NCBI RefSeq assembly: GCF_001310635.1
Contig: NZ_BAXR01000010.1
Span: 21,656-85,655, forward strand
DNA from: Bacillus sp. JCM 19034
GTDB taxonomy: Bacteria > Bacillota > Bacilli > Bacillales > Bacillaceae_D
DNA length: 64,000 bases
Reading direction: 5' to 3'
The first letter of the stretch is position 1. Every line of letters starts with the position of its first letter. The position numbers were made by a program, and so were the translations under genes. The notes beneath the pieces are model-generated. The model was not told the DNA's origin and searched no databases. It saw nothing but the letters and a program-made list of their open reading frames with translations. This document shows positions 31,099 through 39,331 of this stretch, piece by piece.

Positions 31099-31875
31099 AT
31101 GCAGCGTGTAGCAGCACTACTGTCATATGACGGGACAAATTTCTCTGGCTATCAAGTACAGCCAAGTAAAAGAACCGTGCAGCTTGAGCTTGAACAGGCT
31201 CTTACGAAGCTGCATAAAGGAGAAAAGATCAAGGTCATCTCCTCAGGGCGAACAGATGCTGGGGTTCACGCCAAGGGTCAAGTGATTCATTTTGATACGT
31301 CATTGACCATTCCCGCTAATCGTTGGCCTAATGCAATTAACGCCTGTCTACCTGATGATATATTTGTTCATGAAGTGAAACCAGTTGCAGTCGATTTTCA
31401 TGCTCGCTACGATACAGTCGGGAAAGAATACCGCTATCAGATTTCACTGAAGCGACAATTAGACGTTTTTCGGCGAAACTTTACGTATTTGATCCAACAA
31501 GAGGTAAACACCGCGGAAATGGAGCTTGCCGCTCACTATTTGATCGGTAGACATGACTATTCTTCCTTTTGTGCCTCAAATACTGATGTCAAAGACAAAG
31601 TACGAGAAGTTACCGCAATTGAGCTAGTCAAAAGCGGAGACGAGCTTAGTCTTCGTTTTAAAGGAACGGGATTTTTGTATAATATGGTTCGGATTATGGT
31701 TGGTACGTTGTTAGAGGTTGGCTATGGGAAGCTTGAGAGTGAGGATGTTGCTCACATACTAGCAGCACGAGATCGGACGAAAGCAAGCAAAACAGCACCA
31801 GCACACGGTTTGTACCTTTGGAAGGTCGATTATCCGAATCTTGTATTCGATTATTATAAAAACAACGAATCCTAG
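31099..31875 (+). CDS. truA: tRNA pseudouridine(38-40) synthase
   Basis: TruA, 258 residues, makes pseudouridine in the anticodon arm of tRNA. The catalytic aspartate is in SSGRTDAGVHAKGQV at about residues 47-61. The start is ATG 31099 (MQRVAALLSYDGTNFSGYQ) after AAAGGGTGTG, 17 bases after ecfT. Uninterrupted. Confidence 0.96.
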   Translation: MQRVAALLSYDGTNFSGYQVQPSKRTVQLELEQALTKLHKGEKIKVISSGRTDAGVHAKGQVIHFDTSLTIPANRWPNAINACLPDDIFVHEVKPVAVDFHARYDTVGKEYRYQISLKRQLDVFRRNFTYLIQQEVNTAEMELAAHYLIGRHDYSSFCASNTDVKDKVREVTAIELVKSGDELSLRFKGTGFLYNMVRIMVGTLLEVGYGKLESEDVAHILAARDRTKASKTAPAHGLYLWKVDYPNLVFDYYKNNES

Positions 31876-31887
31876 TGTAACATTTTA

Positions 31888-31916
31888 TTGACATTGGATT
31901 TTGAATATTATATGAT
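31888..31916 (+). promoter_or_regulatory. Sigma-A promoter of rplM-rpsI
   Basis: A perfect TTGACA at 31888-31893, a 17-base spacer and TATGAT at 31911-31916. It lies just after truA and starts the L13 leader. Confidence 0.85.
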
Positions 31917-32000
31917 GGTAGATGGTAATTCCATAACCCACTAGCCCCGGGTGCCGGAAACGATACTATAGACATGGATAAGTAAGCTTTTTTTAGTTTG
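31917..32000 (+). ncRNA. Probable L13 ribosomal protein leader
   Basis: About 125 bases of untranslated RNA separate the promoter from rplM. In Bacillus the rplM-rpsI transcript begins with a conserved autoregulatory structure, the L13 leader. The position fits, and the segment contains several short complementary stretches, for example GGTAATTCC and CCCGGGTGCCGG, then GACATGGATAAGTAAGC before a run of seven Ts that could be an attenuator. The assignment rests on location and general character, not on a model search. Confidence 0.6.
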
Positions 32001-32041
32001 AAAGGTAAATTGAAAGTGATTGTTTATTAGGAGGGTAAATT

Positions 32042-32479
32042 ATGCGTACAACATATATGGCAAAGCCAAACGAAGTTGAGCGTAAATGGTATGTCGTCGA
32101 CGCAGAAGGTCAAACACTTGGTCGTCTTGCTTCTGAAGTTGCATCCATTCTTCGCGGTAAGCACAAGCCAACATTCACACCACACGTTGATACAGGTGAT
32201 CACGTGATTGTGATTAATGCTGAGAAGATTCATTTAACAGGAAATAAATTAAACGATAAGATCTACTATCGTCATTCTCTTCACCCAGGTGGTTTGAAGC
32301 AGACAACTGCTGGCGATATGCGTGCTAACAAGCCGGAACGTATGCTAGAGTTAGCAATTAAAGGGATGCTTCCAAAGAACACTCTTGGTCGCGCTCAAGG
32401 AATGAAGCTACACGTTTATGCAGGTAGCGAACACAAACATCAAGCTCAAAAACCAGAAGCATATGAACTTCGTGGTTAA
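32042..32479 (+). CDS. rplM: 50S ribosomal protein L13
   Basis: L13, 145 residues, an early 23S-binding protein. Starts at ATG 32042 ([20 protein letters not shown]) after TAGGAGGGT. Uninterrupted and 19 bases from rpsI. Confidence 0.98.
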   Translation: MRTTYMAKPNEVERKWYVVDAEGQTLGRLASEVASILRGKHKPTFTPHVDTGDHVIVINAEKIHLTGNKLNDKIYYRHSLHPGGLKQTTAGDMRANKPERMLELAIKGMLPKNTLGRAQGMKLHVYAGSEHKHQAQKPEAYELRG

Positions 32480-32498
32480 TCGATAGGAGGGTATTATT

Positions 32499-32891
32499 TT
32501 GGCACAAGTACAATATTATGGTACAGGTCGTCGTAAGCATTCAGTTGCTCGTGTACGCTTATTGCCAGGCGACGGACGTATTGTGATTAACGGTCGTGAA
32601 CTAGATGAATACTTTGGTCTTGAAACACTTAAGCTTATTGTAAAGCAACCACTCGTAGAAATCGGCGTAGAAGGTCAATATGACGTTCTTGTTAACGTTG
32701 ATGGTGGTGGTTACACAGGTCAAGCTGGTGCAATCCGTCACGGTGTTGCACGTGCTCTACTTCAAGTAGACCCAGATAACCGTCCAGCACTTAAATCAGC
32801 TGGTTTCCTAACTCGTGATGCACGTATGAAAGAGCGTAAGAAATACGGTCTTAAAGCAGCACGTCGTGCACCTCAGTTCTCAAAACGTTAA
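32499..32891 (+). CDS. rpsI: 30S ribosomal protein S9
   Basis: S9, 130 residues, whose C-terminal tail (RRAPQFSKR) reaches the P-site tRNA anticodon. The start is TTG 32499 ([19 protein letters not shown]) after TAGGAGGG. It is the last conserved gene before the accessory block. Confidence 0.97.
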   Translation: MAQVQYYGTGRRKHSVARVRLLPGDGRIVINGRELDEYFGLETLKLIVKQPLVEIGVEGQYDVLVNVDGGGYTGQAGAIRHGVARALLQVDPDNRPALKSAGFLTRDARMKERKKYGLKAARRAPQFSKR

Positions 32892-32929
32892 TCAATTCCA
32901 TATTGCATCAACGTTTACAGAGGTTTTTT

Positions 32930-32959
32930 GGTTCAAGTTGGTTCAAATCAACTTGAACC
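32930..32959. other. Perfect 11-bp hairpin after rpsI
   Basis: GGTTCAAGTTG (32930-32940) and CAACTTGAACC (32949-32959) with the loop GTTCAAAT. The run of Ts lies before the stem, not after it, so it is not an intrinsic terminator on either strand. Confidence 0.6.
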
Positions 32960-32982
32960 TCATAAAGAACTTAACAGATTCA

Positions 32983-33013
32983 AAGCATTGGCATCTTGCT
33001 GGTGCTTTTTTTT
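32983..33013 (+). terminator. Intrinsic terminator of rplM-rpsI
   Basis: AAGCATTGGC (32983-32992) pairs with GCTGGTGCTT (32998-33007) through ten pairs including three wobbles, loop ATCTT, followed by TTTTTTC. Confidence 0.8.
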
Positions 33014-33175
33014 CTGGCATTAATTTCAAATAGTAATTTTGTGTGGTTTCTATGTTTATATGCTAATCATTTGGAAACATATCTAATATCTATGCCTTGA
33101 GAAAATAAAGATGATGCATAAGTATCTCTTGAACCGAGTAAAGTAGTTCGTTTAATGTATAGTTTCTACGATAAC

Positions 33176-33355
33176 TCAGCTAATTGCTCCGACAGTTTTA
33201 AAGCCACCAAAGCCAAGAATATAACCATTCTCTTTAACAGGAATTTTACGAATTAGCTCATATACTTCTTTGTTAATAGAAACATCGCATTTTGTATTCT
33301 GTGTCTTTAACGAAGTGTCATCAGAAGTAGGACTGATGGAATGTCTAACTTTTAT
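33176..33355 (-). pseudogene. Possible tyrosine-recombinase fragment
   Basis: On the minus strand about 55 residues can be read that include SLKTQNTKCDVSINKEVYEL, which resembles the KT-NS-R-V-I segment of phage-type tyrosine recombinases just before their catalytic region. There is no start, no catalytic arginine or tyrosine in view and no ribosome binding site. I treat it as a decayed scrap of an integrase at the edge of the accessory block; the similarity is by eye and short. The 160 bases between the rpsI terminator and this fragment contain nothing I recognise. Confidence 0.3.
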
Positions 33356-33360
33356 ACAGT

Positions 33361-33519
33361 ATTCATAAAGGTTCTCTGGGCGTATTAAAGACCTTAAAAA
33401 ACCGTATAAAGGCACTAGAAGAAGAGAACAAACAATTAAAGGTCAAGTTTAAAAATTACATGGCAAGTTGTTTTAGCTTTTTCGGTTTTCTTACTTTTAA
33501 AAAGAAATTCAATGAATAG
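33361..33519 (+). pseudogene. Coiled-coil remnant, perhaps a transposition accessory protein
   Basis: An open stretch of 52 codons without a start reads as a charged heptad segment, LKTLKNRIKALEEENKQLKV, then a basic tail ending at TAG 33517. Such leucine/glutamate-rich C-terminal segments occur in TnpC/DUF6262-type proteins that accompany Tn554-like recombinases. The DNA at 35333-35365 resembles the start of this segment over about 30 bases. It is probably a dead fragment; the family assignment is tentative. Confidence 0.3.
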
Positions 33520-33575
33520 GTAATGTTTTTAGTATTATTTTAAAATAAATTGATTTCCATATAGAGGTGGATTCT

Positions 33576-34537
33576 ATGGCCAAAATTGACAATGTACTAG
33601 CGATTATATGGATGCTTAGTTCAGGTGAAAAAATTACTGCGAAACAAATTTCAGAAAAGTTAGAGATGAATATAAGGACTGTGTATCGTTATATTGATAC
33701 ACTTTCAATAAGTGGTGTACCTATAATTTCAGACGCAGGACATAACGGTGGATACACTTTATTGAACAATTTTATTGAAGCTCCTCTTTTTTTGATTTTG
33801 AGGAGCAAACCTCGCTATTTCACGCTGCTATTTTTGCAGAAGAAGCCGGTTATTATGGAGGTGAAGCACTAAATAGGGCTATTTCAAAGCTAAGAAAATA
33901 TTCGAATCAAGAGCAGGAAACAAAGATAAATCAACATTTAACTAGTCTTGAAGTAATAAGTCGATTAAGTTCCCTCGCTATGGAACCTTTTTTGAAGGAG
34001 TTGGAGCAGGCCGTAGCTGACGGATACTCTGTAAAAATTCTATACCATAAAAGTGCTGAAGGGCAATCAAAGTATAGATTGGTGGATCCGTACAGAATTA
34101 TTTATTGGAATAATAAGTGGTATGTCATTGGATTTTGTCATCTTAGGAATGATATCCGTAGTTTTAGGGTAGATCGAGTGGAAAGTCTAATGTTAACCGA
34201 AAATAAGTTTAACCGACCAGAAAATTTTTCAGCACGTGACTTTTTTATGAAAAACCTTGTTCCAACTATAGAAGATAAGGAAGGGATTATTTCTTTGGTT
34301 ATTAATGGAGATAAAAGTTCATTGAGTGATATTTGCCAACATTGGTTTTTAGGAAATTATTTACAAGAGCGGACTTCAAATCAAGCAGTATTTCTTCTTG
34401 AGAAAGATATGATACATACATATGTACCATATTTACTTTTACCGTACGGTAAATCGATTCGAGTTATTGAGCCAATCAGTCTTAAGAAAAGAATGATTGA
34501 TGTTTTGTCGGAATTAATAAAATTTCATCAAATTTGA
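33576..34537 (+). CDS. HTH-WYL transcriptional regulator (one frameshift in the sequence)
   Basis: A DeoR/YafY-type regulator of about 320 residues after correction. The N-terminal winged helix-turn-helix (about residues 4-55, KITAKQISEKLEMNIRTVYR) is followed by a WYL ligand-sensing domain (YRLVDPYRIIYWNNKWYVIG, with SFRVDRVESL). Start ATG 33576 is 6 bases after GAGGTGG. The frame breaks in a T-run at 33787-33793 (eight Ts written as seven); one T restores IEAPLFFDFEEQTSLFHAAI. It probably regulates the DJ-1-like gene downstream or itself; the ligand is unknown. Confidence 0.85.
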
Positions 34538-34570
34538 TAACTTCCCTGACGCTAGATGTCAGGGAAGTTA
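34538..34570 (+). terminator. Terminator after the WYL regulator
   Basis: TAACTTCCCTGAC (34538-34550) pairs perfectly with GTCAGGGAAGTTA (34558-34570), loop GCTAGAT. The T-run after it is weak (TGTTATCTTT), so read-through into the next gene is possible. Confidence 0.7.
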
Positions 34571-34613
34571 TGTTATCTTTGGCTATATTAAATGTGATTG
34601 GAGTGTTATTTAG

Positions 34614-35246
34614 ATGCAAACAAAAAAAGTTTTTCTTTATGTATTTAATACAATGTCGGACTGGGAATATGGATATTTAATTGCGGAACTAAACTCAGGA
34701 AGATATTTCAAAAAAGATTTAGCACCCTTAAAAGTAATTACAGTAGGAGCTAATAAAGAAATTATTACTACAATGGGAGGACTGAGCATTAAACCAGATA
34801 TTGCCCTTGATGAGTGTACTCTTGAGAGTACGGATCTTATAATTTTACCTGGAGGGAATACTTGGGGAGAAGATAATCATCAACCTATTTTGAAAAAAAT
34901 TGGCGTGGCTATAAAGCTTGGCACTATTGTTGCTGCAATTTGTGGTGCGACTGAGGGACTAGCGAATGTTGGATACCTAGATTCTAGAAAGCATACAAGC
35001 AATGACTTAGAGTATATTAAAATGGTCTGTCCTAATTATAAAGGAGAAAAATTTTATGAGATGGAACCTGTAGTATCTGGCGAGAATTTGGTTACTGCAT
35101 CAGGAGTAGCTCCTTTGGAATTTGCGATGGAAGTAATGAAGAAATTAGATGTGTTTGCACCAGATACATTGCATTCATGGTATAAGCTAAATAAGACTCA
35201 TAAATCAGAATACTTCTTCCAGTTAATGGATTCGATAAGTAGATGA
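34614..35246 (+). CDS. DJ-1/PfpI family protein (type 1 glutamine amidotransferase-like)
   Basis: A 210-residue protein of the DJ-1/PfpI superfamily. The nucleophile elbow AAICGATEGLA places the cysteine at about residue 110, and LIILPGGNTWG precedes it. Members include deglycase-like, protease-like and stress proteins; the substrate cannot be deduced. It starts at ATG 34614 with a weak ribosome binding site (GGAGTG). It follows the WYL regulator and ends before a strong terminator. Confidence 0.85.
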   Translation: MQTKKVFLYVFNTMSDWEYGYLIAELNSGRYFKKDLAPLKVITVGANKEIITTMGGLSIKPDIALDECTLESTDLIILPGGNTWGEDNHQPILKKIGVAIKLGTIVAAICGATEGLANVGYLDSRKHTSNDLEYIKMVCPNYKGEKFYEMEPVVSGENLVTASGVAPLEFAMEVMKKLDVFAPDTLHSWYKLNKTHKSEYFFQLMDSISR

Positions 35247-35286
35247 GCTGAAAAAAATCAACATAGCAGTTTAATATTAGTTTATT

Positions 35287-35320
35287 ACCATGCTTTAGAC
35301 GATGTCTAAGCATGGTTTTT
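35287..35320 (+). terminator. Terminator after the DJ-1-like gene
   Basis: ACCATGCTTTAGAC (35287-35300) pairs with GTCTAAGCATGGT (35304-35316) with one bulged T, and the arm runs into TTTTTG. Confidence 0.9.
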
Positions 35321-35849
35321 GTATATAACTTAAAATAAAGACCTTAGTAAACAGTATAAATGCAACTGTAACCATTAGAAAAGATTGAACAGATTTTGCT
35401 CGATAAAAATGAACACTATTTCCCAGTAGAAACGAGCACTTTATTTAAAGAGGTGGGGCATGGTAGCCTGCCAAGAATGCAATGAATTGAGCAATTGGCT
35501 TCTCGGCCCATAATCATGCCCGTAGAGGCTTCATACCACTCTCAATTCCCAATTAAGTGTTCATTCATACTTAGCAGTAAGTTTTCAGAATCACTTACGG
35601 TTACATCATCTCGACTTTATTGGTCGTAGCCTGAAAGAGTAGGCTATAGTTAAAAGGGAGAAACAACTCCTTTTTTCTCTTCAAGATATATTCGTAATCG
35701 GCAGTTGTGGGTTCTGACAGTACGCTTATTAGAATTAATGTATAATTAGAATATGGATTCATTGTCAATAATCTACTACTTAAAGCAGTTCAACTTAATC
35801 TGACTTTTTCTTAAATATATCATTCACATGAGAAAGGAAGTTTTCTAAT
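35321..35849. other. 529-base stretch without a convincing gene
   Basis: Around 35333-35365 the DNA resembles the coiled-coil remnant at 33384. A 37-residue open stretch at 35372-35485 (LEKIEQILLDKNEHYFPVET and on) has no start codon or ribosome binding site and matches nothing I know. TAGCCT/AGGCTA (35627-35646) and AAAAGGGAG/CTCCTTTT with a T-run (35652-35676) are stem-loops; the second looks like a terminator with no gene in front of it. The region looks like eroded mobile DNA. Confidence 0.5.
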
Positions 35850-36266
35850 ATGGATTTTAGTAATAAATTAAAAATCGAAAGAGAGAAAAGAGGTTGGTCG
35901 CAAGAAGAGCTCGCTCAAAAATTATTTGTTAGTCGTCAATCAGTTTCTAAATGGGAGAATGGTAAAAACTATCCTAATATCGAGGTAATTATTGAATTAA
36001 GTAATCTGTTCGATATAACAATTGATGCATTACTAAAAAATGATGAAGATCTAAAAGAAAAAATAATTCAAGATAGTAAACAGTCAACATATTTATCTTG
36101 GCAATCTAAAGTTTTGTTTATTTTAGGTATGATTATGGCGATTATCCTTGTTAGCACGATAAAATATGGGGAAACAAATTGGGTTTCTATTGGTGGTACA
36201 ATAAGTGGAACATTAATTTTTCTGATATTTCTTTACTTTTTTTCTCGGAATGTAAAAAAAAAATGA
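35850..36266 (+). CDS. XRE-family regulator with C-terminal membrane segments
   Basis: 138 residues. An N-terminal Cro/C1 helix-turn-helix (residues 5-60; RGWSQEELAQKLFVSRQSVS, then WENGKNYPNIEVIIELS) is followed by two hydrophobic segments at about 88-104 and 111-131. Membrane-tethered XRE regulators of this form often sit beside ABC exporters. The start ATG 35850 follows GAAAGGAAG. It is probably the regulator of the ABC-2 transporter directly downstream. Confidence 0.85.
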   Translation: MDFSNKLKIEREKRGWSQEELAQKLFVSRQSVSKWENGKNYPNIEVIIELSNLFDITIDALLKNDEDLKEKIIQDSKQSTYLSWQSKVLFILGMIMAIILVSTIKYGETNWVSIGGTISGTLIFLIFLYFFSRNVKKK

Positions 36267-36402
36267 CACATGAGAATTGAAAGATAAACATAGATAATTG
36301 ATTAACTAACAATGTAAAGTCAATTAAAAAAAGGAAATTTAGAAGGTTAACTATAAGTTGCGTATCCATTCAACTTATAGTTAACCTTATTTTTTCTCAG
36401 CA
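36262..36402 (+). repeat. Direct repeat unit A, containing an 18-bp terminator hairpin
   Basis: This unit begins at the stop codon of the XRE gene and shares its layout with unit B (36412-36532): TGACA, GA-rich DNA, ATAAACATA, AACAAT, AAAGTCA and then a hairpin. The hairpin is AAGGTTAACTATAAGTTG (36343-36360) with its exact complement (36371-36388), loop CGTATCCATT, followed by ATTTTTTCTC, and it terminates the XRE transcript. Confidence 0.75.
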
Positions 36403-36411
36403 GTCTAGAAG

Positions 36412-36532
36412 AAGTGACATGTAAGAAAGAAAATATAAACATATTAACAATCAATGAAAAGTCAGTCATAGCAAGGGGTAACTATAAGTTGCGCATCAAT
36501 GCAACCATAGTTACCTTTATTTTATTTCTTCT
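36412..36532 (+). repeat. Direct repeat unit B, containing a hairpin in front of the ABC operon
   Basis: A diverged copy of unit A. Its hairpin is GGTAACTATAAGTTGC (36477-36492) with GCAACCATAGTTACC (36501-36515), loop GCATCAAT, followed by TTTATTTTATTTC. The changes from unit A keep the stem paired (T to G gives an added G-C pair). It ends about 40 bases before the ABC gene, so it can act as a leader terminator or attenuator. Confidence 0.7.
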
Positions 36533-36572
36533 TCACACTATGATAATGACAAAGAAAAGGAGGTTATTAGAT

Positions 36573-37479
36573 GTGTTGCAACTCAAAAACGTAACAAAAA
36601 GCTTCAAGGATTTTACTGCTGTAAAAAACATTAGTTTCAAACTTGAAAAGGGAGATATGTTAGGATTTCTAGGAAAGAATGGGGCTGGTAAGTCTACTAC
36701 TTTTCGAATGATATTAGGACTAGTACCTCCTACATCTGGAAGTATTACTTTTAAAGGAAGTAAAATGGCTCAAGATAGTTTTGATAACATTGGTTTTCTT
36801 CCTGAAGAGCGAGGTCTTCATACAAAATTAACTGTTGAAGAAGAACTAATTTATATGGGTAGTTTAAAAACATGAAGAAGAACGAATTGAAAGTCAAGAT
36901 TAATTATTGGCTAGAAAAATTCGAAATCACTCAAAATAAAAAAATAAAGATTTCTGAGCTTTCCAAAGGGAATCAGCAAAAAATACAATTGATAGCAAGC
37001 ATCATTCATAATCCAGAGCTCTTAATACTAGATGAACCTTTAGTGGATTGGATCCTATTAATGTTGAATTATTAAAGGCAGCAATAAAGGAATTAAATTC
37101 TGCAGGCACTACCATTATTTTTAGTTCGCATAGGTTAGAACATATAGAAGAATTATGTAATAAAGTGGGTATTCTTAATAACGGAAAATTAGTGTCCTAT
37201 GGCCATCTATCTGAGGTTAAATCTAAGTCAAAATATCAACATATCATTATTGAGAGTGATGAGGATTTTTCTTATTTAAAAAATATGAATGGAGTAGAAC
37301 ATATTGAAATATACAACAATACTGTATCTCTAAAGGTTCATGATGAACATACAAGTAAATTAATATTTAGTGAAATTTCCCAAAAAGATTTTGTGAAAAG
37401 GTTCCAAATTATCGAGCCTACCATCCAAGATATTTTTATTGAACTAGTTGGTGAAAAAGCAGGTGAAAGTATTGAATAA
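36573..37479 (+). CDS. ABC-2 exporter ATP-binding protein, NatA-like (two frameshifts in the sequence)
   Basis: About 302 residues after correction. Walker A GKNGAGKST, signature LSKGNQQKIQL, Walker B LLILDEPFSGLDP and the H-loop FSSHRLEHIE are present; the DUF4162-type C-terminal domain follows. The frame breaks at 36866-36870 (six As written as five) and 37039-37041 (TTTT written TTT). The start is GTG 36573, nine bases after GGAGG. The layout resembles NatA of the Na+ exporter and YhaQ; the substrate is not known. It overlaps the permease by 8 bases. Confidence 0.85.
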
Positions 37480-38707
37480 ATTTTGGACTATTTTTAAATT
37501 TACCTACCTAAAAACGGTCTTAAGTAACTCGTTTATAGTTGTTTCCCTTATCTTTATCGTTGGCATCGTAGGTTTTGCAAATTTCGATAAAATCAAAGAT
37601 TGGTTTCAAGATGAAGAAAACCTATCTGTAGCCATCGTAACAAGTGATGATAGTATATACGACGCCATAAATGAGAATAAATTATACATTACACCAAATA
37701 CAACTATGAAAAAGACAACTAAGGATAGAGCATTTGAATTACTGGAATCGAATGATATCTCTCGGATCTACTCAATCAACCGGAAGGACGATCATAATTT
37801 AGAGGCAGAAATTATTTATAAAGATTCTATTCAACAGACAGAAAAGGACAATCTGCAACATTTATTAACTCAAATTCAGTTTGACATTAAATCAGCAATG
37901 TACGGATTGACCGACGAACAAATGAATGATTTAAAACAGAGCAGTAGTGTGGTTGCAGAAAAAACAACGCACAATGTCGATAAAAACTACAGCTCAGACG
38001 AATCGGAATTAATAAGTACTATTGCTCTCGTGAGTATTTTTATCATGTTTATTATCATACTCAGTTATTCAAATCAAGCTGCTTTAGAAATTGCAACTGA
38101 AAAAAATTCAAAAGTTATGGAGATGGTTATTACGAGTGTATCTCCTATTATCCATTTATGGGGGAAAATAACGGCATTAATTATGGCAGGATTAACTCAG
38201 GTATTGATCATAGCAATAACTTTAATTATAAGTTATTTTTCTTTTGACGGTAATAAGTTGTTTAATGATTTGCATTTCGAAATTACAGAAAACATCATTT
38301 GGATATTTATTTTAAGCTTACTATTTGTATTAATCGGTCTTGCAACATATATTATTTTCGCAATGATTATAGGATCAATGACTACGAACTTGGAGAATAT
38401 GAGCCAGGCCGTTATGCCATTAAATATACTCTTATTTATACCAATGTATTTAATCGTACTTAATACGGATGCTCCTGAAAGTTCGATAATAGAAGTAACA
38501 AGTTTTATTCCTTTTTTCTCACCATTTACTATGATATTGAGACTCACAACGCCAGAAGTATCGGGACTTGAAATTTTTATATCTCTCGTTTTTTCTCTTA
38601 TTTTAATAATCTTGTTGTCTTGGATTGCTAGTAGAAGTTATAAATCTTTACTATTATCTTTTGATATAAATATTATTAAATCAGTTAGAAAAACACTCGG
38701 AAAATAA
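37472..38707 (+). CDS. ABC-2 type permease, NatB/YhaP-like
   Basis: About 411 residues. A first membrane segment at about residues 15-37 is followed by an external domain of about 140 residues and then five or six hydrophobic segments, the usual NatB/YhaP plan. The motif AALEIATEKNSKVMEMVITS after the second segment is conserved in this family. The start taken is TTG 37472 (MNKFWTIFKFTYLKTV), which fits relatives and lies 6 bases after AGGTG; GTG 37463 is possible. Works with the preceding ATPase. Confidence 0.88.
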   Translation: MNKFWTIFKFTYLKTVLSNSFIVVSLIFIVGIVGFANFDKIKDWFQDEENLSVAIVTSDDSIYDAINENKLYITPNTTMKKTTKDRAFELLESNDISRIYSINRKDDHNLEAEIIYKDSIQQTEKDNLQHLLTQIQFDIKSAMYGLTDEQMNDLKQSSSVVAEKTTHNVDKNYSSDESELISTIALVSIFIMFIIILSYSNQAALEIATEKNSKVMEMVITSVSPIIHLWGKITALIMAGLTQVLIIAITLIISYFSFDGNKLFNDLHFEITENIIWIFILSLLFVLIGLATYIIFAMIIGSMTTNLENMSQAVMPLNILLFIPMYLIVLNTDAPESSIIEVTSFIPFFSPFTMILRLTTPEVSGLEIFISLVFSLILIILLSWIASRSYKSLLLSFDINIIKSVRKTLGK

Positions 38708-38817
38708 AGAAATTATCTATATGAGTTTATCCTTGAGTTTCTTTACAAATTGTTTAACTTTAGATTTACTCAAGTAAATAATGAAAGAATTTTTAAATAA
38801 TAAAAGGGGATTTTAAT

Positions 38818-38982
38818 ATGGAATTTAATATTTTATTTTTGTCGTTAGTAATCTTTGTTGTCAGTACCATCTTATATTCGGCTTTTAATAAAGCTGTGAA
38901 GAAAAATAAAGCTTTGAAGACATTATTAGAAATTGTAATGGGAGCAAGCTTAGTGACCTCTTTATTCTATTTATTAGTTTAA
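38818..38982 (+). CDS. Small two-segment membrane protein
   Basis: 54 residues with two hydrophobic stretches (about 4-22 and 36-54) joined by a basic loop, NKAVKKNKALK. ATG 38818 follows AAAAGGGGA at a good distance. It lies 110 bases after the ABC permease and before a terminator, so it may belong to that transporter operon. I do not recognise the family. Confidence 0.6.
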   Translation: MEFNILFLSLVIFVVSTILYSAFNKAVKKNKALKTLLEIVMGASLVTSLFYLLV

Positions 38983-39048
38983 GTCATAAGGTTACAATCA
39001 AAATGATAAATATATTTCTCAAAGCGTTAATAGTAATCAAGGAATAAG

Positions 39049-39083
39049 CCCTTATTCACTTAGGTGGATAGGGTATTTTTTTA
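39049..39083 (+). terminator. Terminator after the ABC transporter region
   Basis: CCCTTATTCAC (39049-39059) pairs with GTGGATAGGG (39064-39073), loop TTAG, with one bulge and a wobble, and is followed by TATTTTTTTATTTTT. Confidence 0.8.
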
Positions 39084-39168
39084 TTTTTGTTTGAAAGTTT
39101 TGTCACATTCGTATAATAATATGACGGAGCTAATGATTAGATACAAGTCCTACTATCTTCACAGGTTA

Positions 39169-39206
39169 GTTATTAGAAGCAATGTCGTTTCCTTGCCTCT
39201 AATAAC
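39169..39206 (+). other. Hairpin upstream of the PTS operon
   Basis: GTTATTAGA (39169-39177) and GCAA pair with TTGC and TCTAATAAC (39198-39206) around a 10-base loop, with one mismatch. It lies in the 349-base gap (38983-39331) that separates the ABC transporter region from the PTS regulator. That gap holds no gene I can see. Confidence 0.45.
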
Positions 39207-39246
39207 GTTTCATTTCAACATTCTTAACAACAACGAATAGAACGCC

Positions 39247-39276
39247 AAAAAAGTGACCGTTGCAACGGTCATTTTT
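39247..39276. other. 16-bp perfect palindrome GACCGTTGCAACGGTC
   Basis: The palindrome at 39255-39270 is flanked by A-run and T-run, so it could be a bidirectional terminator, or an operator for the PRD regulator whose gene begins 62 bases later. The centre has no loop bases, which makes an operator at least as likely as a hairpin. Confidence 0.45.
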
Positions 39277-39278
39277 CA

Positions 39279-39292
39279 GGGAAGCGTTTTCT
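39279..39292. promoter_or_regulatory. Candidate cre (CcpA) site of the PTS operon
   Basis: GGGAAGCGTTTTCT matches the core of the catabolite-responsive element (AAGCGTTTTC) with mismatches at the ends. Carbon catabolite repression of a PTS operon would be expected. The site lies 40 bases before the regulator start. Confidence 0.45.
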
Positions 39293-39331
39293 TTAAAATC
39301 GGTTACTATAAATAACAAGGGAGGCGTGGCT

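Noticed and set aside
32930..32959. Intrinsic terminator formed by the perfect 11-bp stem after rpsI
   Set aside because: No T-run follows the stem on either strand; the next hairpin at 32983-33013 is the better terminator.
35460..35560. tRNA-like or small RNA gene
   Set aside because: The folded arms do not form a cloverleaf, there is no TTCGA arm, and no promoter is close by.
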